The notes: generated from the sequence alone by a model not told the origin. A DNA stretch of 64,000 nucleotides from Adiantum capillus-veneris (GCA_014529385.2 CM043958.1:155218793-155282792); one strand, 5' to 3'; positions 1-11,921 are shown, counted from the stretch's first letter. Made by a program: numbers and translations.

Positions 1-362
1 AGTCCTTTTGTAAGTAGATTAGCAGGATTTTCTGTGGTGTGAACTTTGACAAGCTGAAGTTGCTTATCCTCGAGCATTTCCCTGATGAAATGATACTTCA
101 CATCCACATGCTTTGTCTTTGAGTGATAAACTGGATTGCGAGCCAATTGTATAGCACTTTGACTATCACAATATAACACAGGCATCTCTTCTTTGATTCC
201 CAAATCTGTTACTAGTCGATGAAGCCAAATTGATTCTTTGCATGCCTCTGATGCTGCAACATATTCAGCCTCTGTAGTAGACTGAGTAACACAATCTTGT
301 AATCTAGAACACCATGATACTGCTCCACCAGCCAATGTAAAGACATACCGTGACGTAGACCT
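1..362 (-). pseudogene. Copia A RNase H C-terminal part
   Basis: The minus strand continues the RNase H reading frame past the stop at 363-365. It encodes the usual Copia motifs: a TEAEY block, a DSQSA block, KTKHVDVKYH-like sequence and a final ENPANLLTKG-like tail that runs off the window. The domain removes the RNA strand of the RNA:DNA hybrid during reverse transcription. Only the stop separates it from the upstream RT ORF, so it is the same protein broken once. The end of the protein and the 3' LTR cannot be seen. Confidence 0.85.
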
Positions 363-1405
363 TCAGTTGTCTAAGTCACCTGCATAATCTAAGTCTGTAA
401 AACCCTTTACACTTAGCTCCTGACTCCCATAGCATATACGCATACTCTTTGTAGCTTTCAGGTATCTCAATATTCCTTTCACTGCCTCCCAATGTTTCTT
501 GCCTGGGTTTGACATGTATCGACTTACTACTCCCACTCCAAATGCAATGTCTGGGCGAGTAGCAATCATTGCATACATCAAACTACCCACTGCAGACGCA
601 TATGGAATCTTATCCATTTCAGCCTGTTCTTCCTGAGACACAGGACAATCTTGTTTGCTAAGTTTCACATATGGTGGCAATGGAACACTCAATGCCTTTC
701 CCTTCTCCATATTGAAACGTTGCAAAACCTTGTCAATATACTCTGTTTGAGATAACCAAATTAACTTCTTTGATCTGTCTCTCTCAATGCGCATACCAAG
801 TATATGACTTGCCTCACCCATGTCTTTCATGTCAAACGATTTTTCCATCTTTGACTTCAAAGCTGAAATTTCTTCCAAGTGCTTGCCAGCAATCAACATG
901 TCATCCACATACAAAATAAGGATCAGCCAACTGCCATCCTTAGCCTTCTTTGTATATAGACAATGATCGAACTCACTAAGTTTGTAGCCTTGAGAAAGCA
1001 TAAACTTGTGGAATTTATGGTACCATGCCCTAGGTGATTGTTTTAAGCCATAAAGACTCTTTAACAACTGGCATACCCAATCTTCCTTGCCTTTCTCAAC
1101 AAACCCTTCTGGCTGCTGCATGTAAATTTCCAGATCTAAATCACCATGCAAGAACGCTGTCTTGACATCCATTTGGTGCAACACCAAATCTAATATGGCA
1201 ACCAATGCAAGAAAGCATCTCAATGTAGTCATCTTGACCACCGGAGAGAAGACTTCCTCAAAGTCAATGCCTTGTTCTTGCTTAAAGCCCTTGGCAACAA
1301 GCCTTGCTTTATACTTTGGCTGACTATCATGAGCGGTGATCTTATACCTGTAAACCCATTTACAGGGTAGAGCCTTTTTGCCTCGTGGTAATTTAACTAG
1401 CTTCC
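363..1405 (-). pseudogene. Copia A reverse transcriptase and start of RNase H
   Basis: RVT_2-type reverse transcriptase. The open stretch 363-1241 (292 residues) holds MDVKTAFLHGDL, LYGLKQSPRAW and the catalytic YVDD at residues 111-114, followed by the RNase H entry block (ATRPDIAFGVG, LDYAGDLDN). Upstream codons to about 1405 stay in this frame and encode the RT N-terminus (KWVYRYKI-, KARLVAKGF-like). There the frame changes against the integrase ORF, apparently by loss of one base. The stop TGA at 363-365 replaces a sense codon before the RST block. It would copy element RNA into cDNA in virus-like particles; as it stands it is not one continuous protein. Confidence 0.9.
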
Positions 1406-3484
1406 ATGTCTGTTATGCTGAGCTGTCATCTCTGACTGTATGGCCAATTGCCAATTCCCGGAGTCCTTCATTTGCACTGCTTCCTTGTAACATGAAGGCT
1501 CATTGCAATCAGTCAACATGACATAGTTCATAGATGGAACAAACCTATCCGGAGGTCGCGTGACACGTCCAGATCTACACACAATAGGTGGCTCAGGCTC
1601 AGCCACAACCTGTGGTTCCACTCTATCCTGTCCTTGCTCCTCTTGAGCCCTGACATTTTGTCTTGCACGTGCAGGTCCATCTTCTTGGAAGACAACTCTT
1701 CTAATCTCCTCAACCCTCTCTGGTTTAGAATGATATTTCGATTCATTAAAGTGAACATCATTGCTGCGGACAACCTTTCTCGATTCGGGATCCCAAAGTC
1801 TGTACCCCATCTCACCAGAATTACCATAGCCTAGAAAGATGCACTTTCTACTCTTTGGCTCAAGTTTGTTCCTAAATTCCTTTGCAACGTGAGTATATGC
1901 CTCACAGCCAAAGACTCTGAGATGCTTGTATGAGGGCATTTTGCCTGACCATACCATCTCTAGCACTGAATCCTTTTGCAAAACCTTGCTAGGAGATCTA
2001 TTTACAAGATGAACAGCTGTTGATACAGCTTCAGCCCAAAACCCATTTGGCAGCTGTGCATTAGACAACATACTTCTGACCTTCTCTTGTATGGTCCTAT
2101 TCATCCTCTCAGCAACACCATTTTGAGGAGGATTGTAAGGAGCAGTAAGTTCACGTTTTATACCTTTTGACTCACAAAAGTCCTGAAAGGCCTTTGAAAC
2201 ATACTCTCCACCATTGTCAGTGCGTAAGCATTTAAGCTTCTTGCCACTCTGATTCTTCACAAGTGTCACAAACGTTTTGAAAACACTAAACGCTTCATCC
2301 TTGTGCTTGAGAAAGTAAACCCATACTTTCCTCGAGTAATCATCTATAAATGTCATAAAGTAAGAAGCTCCCCCTAGAGATAGGTTAGGCATAGGTCCAC
2401 ACAAATCACTATGAACAAGTGCCAGCTGTGTATCTCTTCTACTGCTTCTATGCTTATGTGGCTGCTGTGTTTGCTTACCATACAGACAATGTTCACAGAA
2501 TTCAAAATCATTAAATGAAAAGCCAGGAAAATAACCAGAACGAGACAAGATTTCCATTCCCTTCTTGGACATATGTCCTAACCGGCTATGCCACAAAGAA
2601 ACGTTCGGCTGCTCGGTTACATTGATTACATTTTTAGAGACATTTGATACATAAATCATGTAAAGTCCTCCAGACTTTACTCCATGTGCTACTGTCATAG
2701 AACCCTTGGATATCTTCCACATGTTCTGTCCAAAAGTGGTGACGTAGCCAGCATCATCAAGTAAACCTGTGCTGATCAAGCTCTTTGTAATTGCGGGAAC
2801 ATGTCTCACATTCTTCAGCGTGAAAGAAGAGCCATTCTGAAACTTCAATTGAACATCTCCAACACCTAAGATCTCACATGTCTGCCCATTGCCTAGCCGA
2901 ACATGATCTTTAGTGGTCACATAAGAAGTAAACCACTCCTTGTTTGGAGACACATGAAGTGATGCCCCTGAGTCTATAATCCAGTCACTCAGTGCATTTC
3001 CATCAGATGCTGTAAGAAGAGCTGAGTCCATTGTATTCTTCAAGAAGTAGATGTCTCCTGACACTAGACTGTCATCCTCTGCAACAGTGTTTGTCACATT
3101 TATTTCTTGAATCTTCACTGAGGACTTGTTCTTCTCACCATGGTCTTCAGCTTTCTCTTTGCCTTTTTCTGCTTTCCATTCTCTGCAGTCTCTTTTCATG
3201 TGACCCTTCTTGCCACAATGGTAGCATTCTATGTCACTCTTGCCTTTAGCACTGCGGGACTTGCTACGAGACTGATTCCTCTTTCCACCTTTGTACTTTT
3301 CTTTGGTCCTTCCCCTGACAACTAAGGCTGTTCCTTTGCCTTTGTCCATTGTCTTTCTATTGGTTTCTTCAGTAAGCAGACTTCCTTCTACACCTGCTAT
3401 GTTCAAACCATCTGGAGGTGCAAAATTACTCAAAGCTGTGCGAAAAGTGTCCCAACTTTCCGGCAATGTGATCAACAGGAACAT
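1397..3484 (-). pseudogene. Copia A gag C-terminus, protease and integrase
   Basis: A 695-residue open stretch. In order: end of the gag UBN2 region (LPESWDTFRTAL), a basic linker, a CCHC zinc knuckle CYHCGKKGHMKRDC at residues 87-100, an aspartic protease with DSGAS at 171-175, a GAG_pre-integrase block (SLWHSRLGHMSKKG), then the integrase core with D in LVHSDLCGP, D in RTDNGGEY and E in PQNGVAERMN. It ends in the linker to RT (MTAQHNRHGS), where a one-base frameshift removes the NQTW-type continuation. Protease processes gag-pol and integrase inserts the cDNA. All catalytic residues I looked for are present. Confidence 0.92.
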
Positions 3485-3496
3485 AGCTCTAACAGG

Positions 3497-3928
3497 TTAA
3501 TCAAACTTGACACCTTGAGCTGACAACTGACTGTAGATGGTGTTGAATTCATTCAAATGATTGGACATAGGGGTCCCTTCTTTCATCTTCAAGTCAACAA
3601 GCTTCTTAAGCCAGTATACCTGTGAAGCTGCACTCTGCTTCTCATAAAGATTACTCAGCTTTATCCATGCTTGATAAGCCGACATCTCGTCTGCTACATT
3701 GAAGTAAACGCTTTCTGCCAAAGTCAGCATAATGGTAGAAAGTGCCAATTCATCCATTTCGGTCCATTCATTTTCGTCCATATCTTCTGGTTTTATCCCC
3801 TTGAGCTTTATAGGTTTTATCTGCTTCTTTTGTACCAACACGTGCCAAATCTGCTTCGACCACAATGGGAAATTGGTTCCATCCAGCTTCTTGATATTGT
3901 AAAGAGCAGTGTCCTGTGATCCAGCCAT
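3497..3928 (-). pseudogene. Copia A gag N-terminal half
   Basis: 143 residues starting MAGSQDTALYNIKKLDGTNF, the standard Copia gag opening (KLDGxNFxxW) followed by the UBN2 region. The ATG at 3928 is the first after the leader. The protein stops with GVKFD at TAA 3497-3499, but the same frame continues directly into the next ORF, so this is one substitution-type stop inside gag rather than a natural end. Gag would form the virus-like particle. Confidence 0.88.
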
Positions 3929-5001
3929 AGCTATGCTTCACAGTAGTTTACTTTCCTGGGAAAAATTCGGCAGAGTTTCCCTTGTAAACTGACCTCTGAA
4001 CCAATATCAACCTGTCAAATGAACCAAGAAAGCTTCAGATTCTGCAGAAATTTTGGCAGAGTCTCCTTTGTAAAATGGCTCTGGTGTACTAAAAACAGAC
4101 CAAAAAACAGCTCAAAAAACACTGTCTCTCTGACACTGTAAGTTGTGGGTAAACTTTCCTGCACCTGTACTGTCTCTGTCACTGTCCTGTAAGCATAGAC
4201 TGCGACAATGCCTCAACGGCAGTAAAGCAAAGATGCAATCCCAACTGTCTAACTCACAGTCAATACATCCTAGCTGCCTATCTAAGGGTGCTCGAGGGAT
4301 CGCTCCAAGACCTGTATCACCGAAAGGATCTCAACATTCGAGAATCCCCCAGCTCAATAAAACCTCACTCGACCCTCAACAAAGGCTGCAATAAATCTGA
4401 CAGTACATAGACTTCCCACAAAGTCATACATCCACAAATTTCTCACTGTATGCTGTAACCGCTGCGGCGGTTGTTTGCTGCGTGACTCACAACCAGCAAA
4501 CCCTCAACAGACATACATCATCTCTGACAATACATGCCATGTGGAAGTACCTGCAATGTCAGGATGAAATCTGGAATATCAAGCAGCAAACACTAGCTAC
4601 CTGATGAACTAGTGGATGTCGCCTACAGTCTGTGTGTAGATGCGCCCGTGTCGTATGTGACACGCCTCCAAGAACTGTGAGCCGTCCTTCGATGTGTAGA
4701 CAACCACAAATCAACACTCTGGGAGTGTCGATATCCTCAACACCTGCAGTCGTAGCCCCAAAACCCCAAATTTGCAGAGTCGAATCTGCACCCGTCGAGA
4801 CCACGTAGTCGAAAATGGCCTGCGCAAACCTTTGTCGAAGCCGAACGGTGGCCGAGATGACCTCAGAATGAAATTCTGACAACACCAAGCCCTTTGGGCT
4901 TACCCACGAGATTTGGGTCCATGTCTTTGCCTGTCGAATTTCATTCCAATATGAGTTTGTGACTCTCGCCTCCTGTAGTGCTGCCCCAAGTCTCGATCTG
5001 A
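3929..5001 (-). other. Copia A untranslated leader
   Basis: About 1.07 kb between PBS and gag ATG without a credible coding region. The short open frames at 4559-4888 and 4143-4394 resemble no family I know. A leader this long is unusual for a Copia element with a 192-bp LTR. Confidence 0.6.
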
Positions 5002-5013
5002 GCTCTGATACCA
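5002..5013 (-). other. Copia A primer binding site (tRNA-iMet)
   Basis: The minus strand reads TGGTATCAGAGC, the complement of the 3' end of plant initiator tRNA-Met, two bases after the LTR end. It fixes orientation and the inner LTR edge. Confidence 0.95.
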
Positions 5014-5015
5014 GT

Positions 5016-5207
5016 TGAAGGAGTACGAGCGAAAGTGCGACACGAGAGAGAGTGCGAGAAGAAGAGCACGATGATATGGTGAACTCGCTCTACTGTAATG
5101 TGTAGAGCATAGTGAGTTCTTATTAGGTTTTTACAAAAGAATATGTGTACATACCTGGCGGCCCGCCCACTTACCTGGGCGACCACATTGGGCTTTATAC
5201 CTCAACA
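5016..5207 (-). repeat. Copia A 5' LTR (192 bp)
   Basis: On the minus strand it starts TGTTGAGG at 5207 and ends CCTTCA at 5016, just before the PBS. The TG...CA ends fit an LTR. Its partner lies off the left edge, so the boundary rests on the PBS and on the resumption of element B coding at 5208. Confidence 0.8.
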
Positions 5208-6255
5208 CTCTTTGGGTAATCCCGCGCATAATTGTTTCTTTTGCACGGCAAAGTCTATCTTTTAAAAGACAGTAGCCTTGAGATGTAAATCCCAAAACTT
5301 GTCCACATATTTGTGGATAGACTCATGAGAGAGAAACCTCAAACTCCACCATGCGGTGAGCACTTTGTCCTTTGCATCGCTTGCAAGGGATTTGCTTCAT
5401 GATAGAAACTTGTAGAGTTTTCCATGTCTTTCGGGCTTTGCCATTGCCACGAAGGCTAGCCCACCATTGATGAGCCAATTTTTAGAAGTGCATAGCTACA
5501 TGGCGTAGCTTGGAGGACTCCGTGAAGCCCTTGTCTCCAAAGGCCGCATCAAATTGTTGGATGAATAACAATACTTTGTCGGTAACACCAAAGGTGCCAT
5601 CATAGGTGAGAAAAGAGATACTCTTTCCTCCCCCTTTGAACTTCTTTAGCTTTTGTGACCTTCGCCATGCAGGGTAAGATTTGCGATGTCCTCCCCTCTT
5701 GTATTCTATAGGAGAATAGCCATAGCTTTCATCGGTAGAGGAGGAAGGTGAAGAAGAAGGAGAAGAGGGTGACCTCTTTCTTGCCCTTTTCTTCCTTTGT
5801 CTCCTCTCTTCCCTTTTGGAGTGACGAGGATAAGGACTATGGGTTAACCGTTTCCTCTTGGGAGGAGTTGGCAATTGTTTAGTCCACCTTCTTCATGGAA
5901 CCACATCTTCGAAGGAATTAAGGGATTCATTACTTTCTTGATCTTTGGATTCCTCCTCTCATATGGGAGAGAGTCTTCTTTTGGGGGTCTCATCAAGAGG
6001 CCTCCTAAGCTCTCTCTCCTCTTGGAGAGGAAAGGAAATCCCATAAGCACGAAGTTGTTGAGTAACTTCAGCTTGCAAAGCGGGGTTGCCCATAGCTTGT
6101 TGCAACCTAGTGACAAGAAAATTAACAAACATGGGGGAATCATCATTAGCACCTTCATGTGCAAAATCAAAGTTATCAATGTTCATTCTACTCTCTTGGT
6201 TATTGTCAGCCATGTTAATTAAACTTATGTGTTTACTTAGTGTATGCTTTGGCAA
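5208..6255 (-). pseudogene. Ty3/gypsy-like gag of element B, interrupted by Copia A
   Basis: The minus strand from ATG 6255 encodes a short N-terminus (MADNNQESRMNIDNFDFAHE, then a QAEVTQQL helix). A basic Arg/Lys/Ser region follows (5700-5870), then a retrotransposon gag capsid domain with FLTYDGTF, LAHQWWASL and KYVDKFWDLHLKATVF-like blocks down to 5208. In-frame stops lie at 5959-5961, 5482-5484 and near 5271, so it is dead. Copia A sits exactly where the capsid sequence is cut. The LxxYDG/W pattern fits gypsy gag; pol is not in the window. Confidence 0.75.
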
Positions 6256-6614
6256 TTCAAAACCTTAGTTGCTACTCCTCTTAGCCTTTGAAAATAGGCA
6301 CTTAAGTATCTACACCCACGGCTTGAATTGGTTAATTATAGAGAGTAGTGGAGTGAGTCTAACATAGCAAAGTTACCTAGGGATAACTCCTTTCGGACTT
6401 CTTATGGCTCAATAATGGTAAAGCCGTAGGCAAGTCTGAAAAGACTCCATTATTAAGACCAAAGCTCCTGAGGTGTGCACCATATCCCACATAGTGGGCT
6501 CAATAAAATCGATAATAGATCCCAGTCCCACTTACCCTAATATAATTAACAAAATCAACCATTAATAGGCTACTTAAGGACCTCTCGTCTTAAGCAAGAA
6601 AAGAGAAAGAAAAT
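6256..6614 (-). other. Element B leader
   Basis: 359 bp between PBS and gag ATG. No coding capacity or structured repeat seen. Confidence 0.5.
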
Positions 6615-6626
6615 GCTCTGATACCA
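6615..6626 (-). other. Element B primer binding site (tRNA-iMet)
   Basis: The minus strand reads TGGTATCAGAGC one base inside a TGTAATGG...-type LTR edge at 6628. Confidence 0.9.
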
Positions 6627-7321
6627 ATGTAATGGAAATGGCCTATGAACTTTGAGAGTAGCGGAATTAGGGAATTAGATGAAGCACTTTTGTGAGATTA
6701 CTTTGTGAGCATAGCGGGTGAACTTAATTGATGGTAGCAACATGAACATGGTACTTAGTTAATTTGGCATGAACAATACTTTTACAAGAGAGAGAGTTTA
6801 GAGAACATGACAATAGTTGAGGACCGGATTCATATAGAGCCGGTCCCCCCTCCAATAGGCATTTGTATTATAGTTTCTCCCATCAAGAAAGACTTGGTAT
6901 AATACAATCTTTGTGTTCCTTGTGACCTATGTGATGCAATGAAGATGGAAAGCTTCATGCATCACAAGCATAACATAAACTTTGTAGAAAGCATTAAATA
7001 TCCCAAGCCTTAGTCCCAAGGCCTCAAACACCTTCGAAGGTGGAAAGAGCTAGCGGGGAATGAGGGTAGGGAAGAGGAAAAAGAAACATTCCGTAGGAGA
7101 AAGAAATAGTTCTTCACTTATCATCACTCTTCTTGCTAGCATACATAATAGCATAGTAATGAACATGGAGAAGATGGTAAGCTTAAGCATCGAAGCATGG
7201 CTCTTGGTTGGATTTGATTTCCATAGTCAAAAGTGTTGGTGTAGGCTCTCACTTCTCACAAGCTTGGAGAAGGAGGTGGAGTTCTTCCACTTTCACCAAG
7301 TGAGAATGAATCACAAAATGA

Positions 7322-7346
7322 GTGTGTGTGTGTGTGTGTGTGTGTG
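7322..7346. repeat. (GT)n microsatellite
   Basis: About 12 GT units inside the probable LTR of element B. Confidence 0.9.
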
Positions 7347-7690
7347 GTGTATATCCCCAAGCTCGGGGTGAGTTGTAGCTTTTACACATGTTTCAAGCTC
7401 ATTGGACCCCTCTCCCCCCTAGCCAATCACATGCAGTATGCATTCAGGACAAGTGTCCTCCTTACCCCTTATAGAGAGAGAGCTTGAAAATATCTAGATA
7501 TTTATTGGATGGAACTAGAAGCTCATTGGACCCCTCTTTAGCCCAACCAATAGCATTCAAGCACACCATGTGGTTAAGCTTAGGGAGAGTCTGACATGTG
7601 TTCCATGTGCCCTTTGAGAAAAGAGGTTCCCTTTGGGTGAGTGGAAGGTTAAGTCAAAGATTCCCATAACTTTGGGACTTTCATGCATAG

Positions 7691-8010
7691 GAAGCTTCTC
7701 AAGCACCTTCATCATTAATTTTGTAGGGTCTCTTTTTGACTCAAGCACCTTACCCCCCAAGCATGGGAAGCTTCTCAAGCACCTTCCTCATTAAGTTTGT
7801 AGGGTCTCTTTTTGACTCAAGCACCTTACCCTTCAAGCCTGGGAAGCTTCTCAAGCACCTTCCTCATTAAGTATGACAAGCACCTCAAGTACCTTAGTCA
7901 TCAAGCATGACAAGCACCTCAAGCACCTTAGTATCAAGCACAACAAGCACCTCAAGTACCTTAGTCATCAAGCACGCACCTTAGTCATCAAGCACGACAA
8001 GCACCTCAAG
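7691..8010. repeat. Compound minisatellite, 76-bp then ~34-bp units
   Basis: Units beginning gaagcttctcaagcacctt start at 7691, 7767 and 7843, an exact 76-bp period. The third unit passes into a shorter repeat (gacaagcacctcaagtacct) with starts at 7875, 7909 and ~7942 and a partial further copy to ~8010. The short unit looks derived from the long one, since both share the aagcacct core. Confidence 0.9.
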
Positions 8011-8132
8011 CTTAGGTCACGTTCCCACCTCAAGCTCAGCCCTAGCTTGCCTAAGGTCAAAGGACTTTTAACACTAACCATTGGAGGTATTTAATGAAGC
8101 TAACCCTAAGGTCTTTTAAGCTCCATTAGATG

Positions 8133-8334
8133 CACATTGCTCTTTGATAGACTACCTCCTTTTGGACCCCTATTGAGATGTAACCATCTCTCCTCTTGGT
8201 CCCCTGCTAAGGTAAGTTTAGAAGCACTTATTACACATTGCTCTTTGATAGACCATCTCCTTTTGGACCCCTATTGAGATGCAAGCATCTCTCCTTTTGG
8301 TCCCGTGTTGAAATAGGTCTAGAAGCACATGTCT
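8133..8334. repeat. ~101-bp tandem duplication
   Basis: cacattgctctttgatag starts at 8133 and again at 8234, and both copies continue through gacccctattgagatg with a few changes. It lies near the outer end of the probable element B LTR. Confidence 0.85.
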
Positions 8335-8549
8335 CTATTCTAACTCTTGTTCCAATTTATTTTCCGACATTAAATTATCAGTTTAATATGAGAAAATCGT
8401 TTGGTAGAGTTAGATATTATATTTTATGACACAAAACAATTTGGCTCTACATCTTGCACAATCTTTGCAATAAATGCACTATGGCGGACCACATAAGTAT
8501 TGCAAGTCAAATTTTGCACATAATCTATTACACTCAAGGACCTACATGG

Positions 8550-9290
8550 TGAAGGATCATTGCTAGGGGCCCTATTGTTTAGTCTTTATCCTTCATGCAG
8601 GAGGAGTCTTTAAAGGGGGTGTACCAAATTTCTCATCAAGATTTTAATCCAAGCCACATGAATCACCACCATCATGACCTACATTCATAATTTTCATCCT
8701 TGAGGCATCATCAACCTTATCTTTTCCTTTCCTTAAGACATTTAATGAATTTTCATGACTTAATATTTCATGCAACCTTCCACTCCAAGGATTCTTAGAA
8801 AATCTTTGCTACCCTTACTTGATGTGTGATAGGGTTGTAACATTTGTATACCTTTTGCCAAGGGAGTAACCAAGGAACACACATTTTCAACTTTAAAGTC
8901 CACCTTTGCACGCAACTCATCAAGAACAGTAGTAAATAGTGAAATACTTCACTTTTTCATATTTTAATGACAATTGCATATTCTTTGCATACTTAATTGG
9001 ATATCCTGTAGTATCCCTAGTCACAAAACAACCAGGATTGTTTAAAGTTTACATGCTTCTAAACCATTCACCATGGCTGGTCATGCGATTCAATGAATTT
9101 GATTCCACAATCCATACATTATTGCCATAATTGTTTTGCTACCTTCTTTATGGACAATCTCGCTTGAAGTGGTCTTGATTGCAACATCCCCTACCATTAT
9201 TTTGCACGTGCTTTTTGTAAACGTTTCCACGACCTCTTTGACTCCCCTTGCTTGGAAAGTTTCCTTCACCTATGTTCTACCTTTGCTTTC
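8550..9290 (-). pseudogene. Collapsed Ty1/Copia relic C (zinc knuckle, protease, integrase tail)
   Basis: The minus strand from ~9290 reads a Gly/Arg-rich gag tail, a damaged zinc knuckle ending CNQDHFKRDCP, and a damaged protease start WIVES...MTSHGEWF (normally WIVDSGA..HMTS). It then reads a protease-end-like stretch. At ~8870 it jumps to the integrase C-terminus (VYKCYNPITHQVRV, the block just before RT). The integrase core and all of RT and RNase H are missing. Stops and frameshifts are frequent. No LTR could be paired with it. Confidence 0.65.
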
Positions 9291-10190
9291 AACCATATGC
9301 TGATTGCCTTGAACCATGTTAACTGAGCCAATGTCAGTTAATAGGAATTTGCTAAAGACCCAAGCTTGGCAATTGCACATCAATGATGAATACAAAGAAC
9401 ACACATTTTTCCCAATATGGTCGTGTATTGAAATTTTCCGATTAATTTTAAGGTATTGCAACATTTATGATGATTTACAAGCTCAATGAGAGTTGCAAGC
9501 TATAAAAAGGATGTTAATTAGTGTGCCTAAGTACCAGATACAATAAATATGGACCCTTAAATGCTTTGAATGCTCGGACATTGCATATTTTTAACACGTG
9601 TAAAATCCTTGATTTTTGAGTCTCTTCAAAAATAAGAAAAATAGATTTCTAGTGCACATTACGTTAATTTTCCATCTAGAATGCTTGGTCGGCAATGAGG
9701 TTTCAAAGTGGAAAGCAAGGTAGTTTTCATCTTTCTGATACGTCAAATGAACGCTTGTTTCAATTTCAAAAAAAAATGATTTTTTGTTTTTTGGTGATGT
9801 TTTGTGAAAGCACGACCGGATCCTTAATCTATGAGTTTTAGAGAAGCTAAGGTTCAATTTTGTAAAATCTGCTTTTTGAGTGCTTTTTGGACTTTTTGTG
9901 CTTTTCGATGTAAAGTAGCTCCGTTTCCTAGTTCAAGTAGGCTAGGTGAACCGTAATTCAATTTTAGTGAATTTTTCTTTTTTTAAAAGATTTTTGCGCT
10001 TTTATTCAAGATTTTCAAAACTTTCAAAAATAAATTTGCTTTGTAATATTGTCAAATCTTAGAAATATTATTTATAGTCATTGTATAAGTGAAAAACTAA
10101 CATACAATGGAGAAATTAGATTAAATGGAATTTTTTGAGAATTATATTAATAAAAGAAACACCATAAATGTGTCAAGATGGTATGATAAG
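9291..10190. other. Intergenic, no feature recognised
   Basis: AT-rich sequence with no supported coding region or RNA gene. The last five bases before 10191 (ATAAG) would be the target-site copy of element D, but the partner copy is lost. Confidence 0.5.
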
Positions 10191-10433
10191 TGTTGTGAGT
10201 ATACCAGGGCACCATTGTGCACTTTAGTTCACATACAGTGCAGTTTACTTCACATAAGGTCTCATTAGTTGCTTAGATACTATTTTATTGACTTTGTTCT
10301 TGTGGGAAAGTTGGATGGTTTTGGCCAGAGATGACTTCCAAAAGCCAACCATGTTTTTAGAAAGGCAAGGTATATTCCGAACAGAAGAGGGGACGTCATG
10401 TTTTGCTTGGGACGCACTCCAGACCGGCATAAA

Positions 10434-10443
10434 CTATATAAAC
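10434..10443 (+). promoter_or_regulatory. Copia D LTR TATA box
   Basis: CTATATAAAC, about 240 bp into the LTR. A GACGTCAT (CRE/bZIP-type ACGT core) lies 35 bp upstream at 10392-10399, a plausible activator site for the LTR promoter. Confidence 0.6.
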
Positions 10444-10563
10444 GGAGCGTTAATGCTCAATTTTGGGGGTTCATAGTTGCATGGAATATAGGGAAACTCT
10501 ACGTACGTATCATATGAAGGTGGTGCAATCTCTTTATTCCCATATCCATAAGAATCTCTCGGG

Positions 10564-10587
10564 GAAGAAGAAGAAGAAGAAGAAGAA
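10564..10587. repeat. (GAA)n microsatellite
   Basis: Eight GAA/AAG units inside the Copia D LTR. Confidence 0.9.
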
Positions 10588-11771
10588 CCATCTCTCTCTA
10601 CTCTCTTACTATATTGTCTTCTTTTTTCATGGTGTACACACTTTACATCAACTTCCTGGCATAATCCTCTATGTATCTCTCATCACCGCTCTCTTGTGGC
10701 AAATCAAGAAGCCTTTTGATCATCAAAAATCACTTCTTTTTCACTGTAAGAAGCTCTAAAGTCCATAGCCATCACCTCTTTCTCTCTCTACTTTCTTTCT
10801 CGAGAAACTATGTACTCGATGGTTGCTTTGCTATACATGGGCTTTCCAAAAGTGTACAAGGATGATCCATGCTTGTCTCATAATGTTTAGCACGTTGACA
10901 TATGCATACAATGTATTTATGATCACATAGATGCATTAAAGGCACTCTTTGATTTCACGTCACATAGATAGGAGGCACTATTTTTGTCATATCTCCTAAA
11001 CTGTTACAAATCGGGTCAAACCCTTTGAATCAAAGATTAAGCACGCCGTTTATAGAATTTTCTCTTTTATGGGTCATGTGAAAATCTCTCGAGTGAAGAA
11101 TTTTGATCAAAATACAGCTTGTTGCCCAATATTTTGGACCTTTGGCTTCTTAGAGAGACACAATATAGACTTGTCAGAAGGAGAAACCCACTTAGCCAAA
11201 TAAAGACCTTGATTAGACATACTAATAAAGATCAATCACCTTTATCACTTCATGAGAGCGAGTTATTAATCGTTCTTTGTACAAGATTACATTACGTATA
11301 GGGGTGCTACCTAGGAGGAGTACCATATAGAGGCCCAAATTTTTGGAGCCATGTCATGTATTAAAGTGCTTTTGCAAGATGGATATATAGAGTAAGGTGG
11401 AGTGCTCACCCATGTGATGAGGATTGGATTATGGTTTATGGTTTTGGATTAGATTATGAAGTGGTTTTGATGGACAATATCAGAGGTGTAAGGGTAGAGG
11501 ACTTGTACAACAAAGAATTGTTCGTGCATATAGAAGATGAAATTTTGGTTGGACTCATGCATTATGTTTCTCATGACATTGTTGATATAAGACTAAGCCA
11601 CCTATATCTCTTAGCCTTAGACAAAAGGGTTGATGACATGGGGCTTTGCTAGATCAGGGGGGTGCAACTTACGTCTCCTTTTTTTGTTAGGCTCATCTCC
11701 ACAGTTAGTGTGTCGGGCATTGAATCAATCTTATCTATGTCAATTCCATGTTCTCTATGTGTGTGTCATAG

Positions 11772-11775
<4 letters not shown>

Positions 11776-11812
<37 letters not shown>
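11776..11812. repeat. (GT)n microsatellite
   Basis: About 18 GT units inside the Copia D LTR. Confidence 0.95.
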
Positions 11813-11813
<1 letters not shown>

Positions 11814-11909
11814 TTGGAAATTGGGAAAAGAGGTGGACAGGTTGATGGTGATGTTTATGAGCATGTGTTGAATAGTTTAAGCAACCGGTCTCCCCTCTTC
11901 TCACAACAG

Positions 11910-11921
11910 TGGTATCAGAGC
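11910..11921 (+). other. Copia D primer binding site (tRNA-iMet)
   Basis: TGGTATCAGAGC on the plus strand, one base after the LTR end. Confidence 0.95.

Larger units (their letters stand above)
1..5207 (-). mobile_element. Ty1/Copia LTR retrotransposon A, cut off by the left window edge
   Basis: Read on the minus strand the order is 5' LTR (5207-5016), iMet-type PBS, ~1-kb leader, gag, zinc knuckle, protease, integrase, reverse transcriptase, RNase H. Integrase before RT defines the Copia superfamily. The 3' LTR lies beyond base 1. Three lesions break the polyprotein: an in-frame stop at 3497-3499, a one-base frameshift near 1405-1412 and an in-frame stop at 363-365. This copy is therefore defective but fairly young. 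It interrupts the gag of element B, whose coding sequence resumes at 5208. Confidence 0.93.
6628..8369 (-). repeat. Element B 5' LTR (probable, ~1.74 kb)
   Basis: The inner edge (plus-strand TGTAATGGAAAT at 6628) is fixed by the PBS. The outer edge is a best guess: TTTCCGACA ending at 8369 gives TG...CA ends and lies just before sequence of a different character. No second LTR is available for comparison. It contains a TG microsatellite and two minisatellite blocks. Confidence 0.5.
10191..11908 (+). repeat. Copia D 5' LTR (1718 bp)
   Basis: It starts TGTTGTGAG at 10191 and ends CTCACAACA at 11908, a perfect 9-bp terminal inverted repeat, one base before an iMet PBS. It contains a TATA box, a GAA microsatellite and a GT microsatellite. 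The length resembles the long LTRs of Sirevirus/Maximus-type Copia elements, but lineage is not established. Confidence 0.88.

Noticed and set aside
3031-3325. Plus-strand open frames opposite Copia A
   Set aside because: They are antisense shadows of the gag-protease ORF.
11431-11652. 73-codon open frame in the Copia D LTR
   Set aside because: It lies wholly inside an LTR with perfect terminal repeats, resembles no protein and has no partner copy to test.
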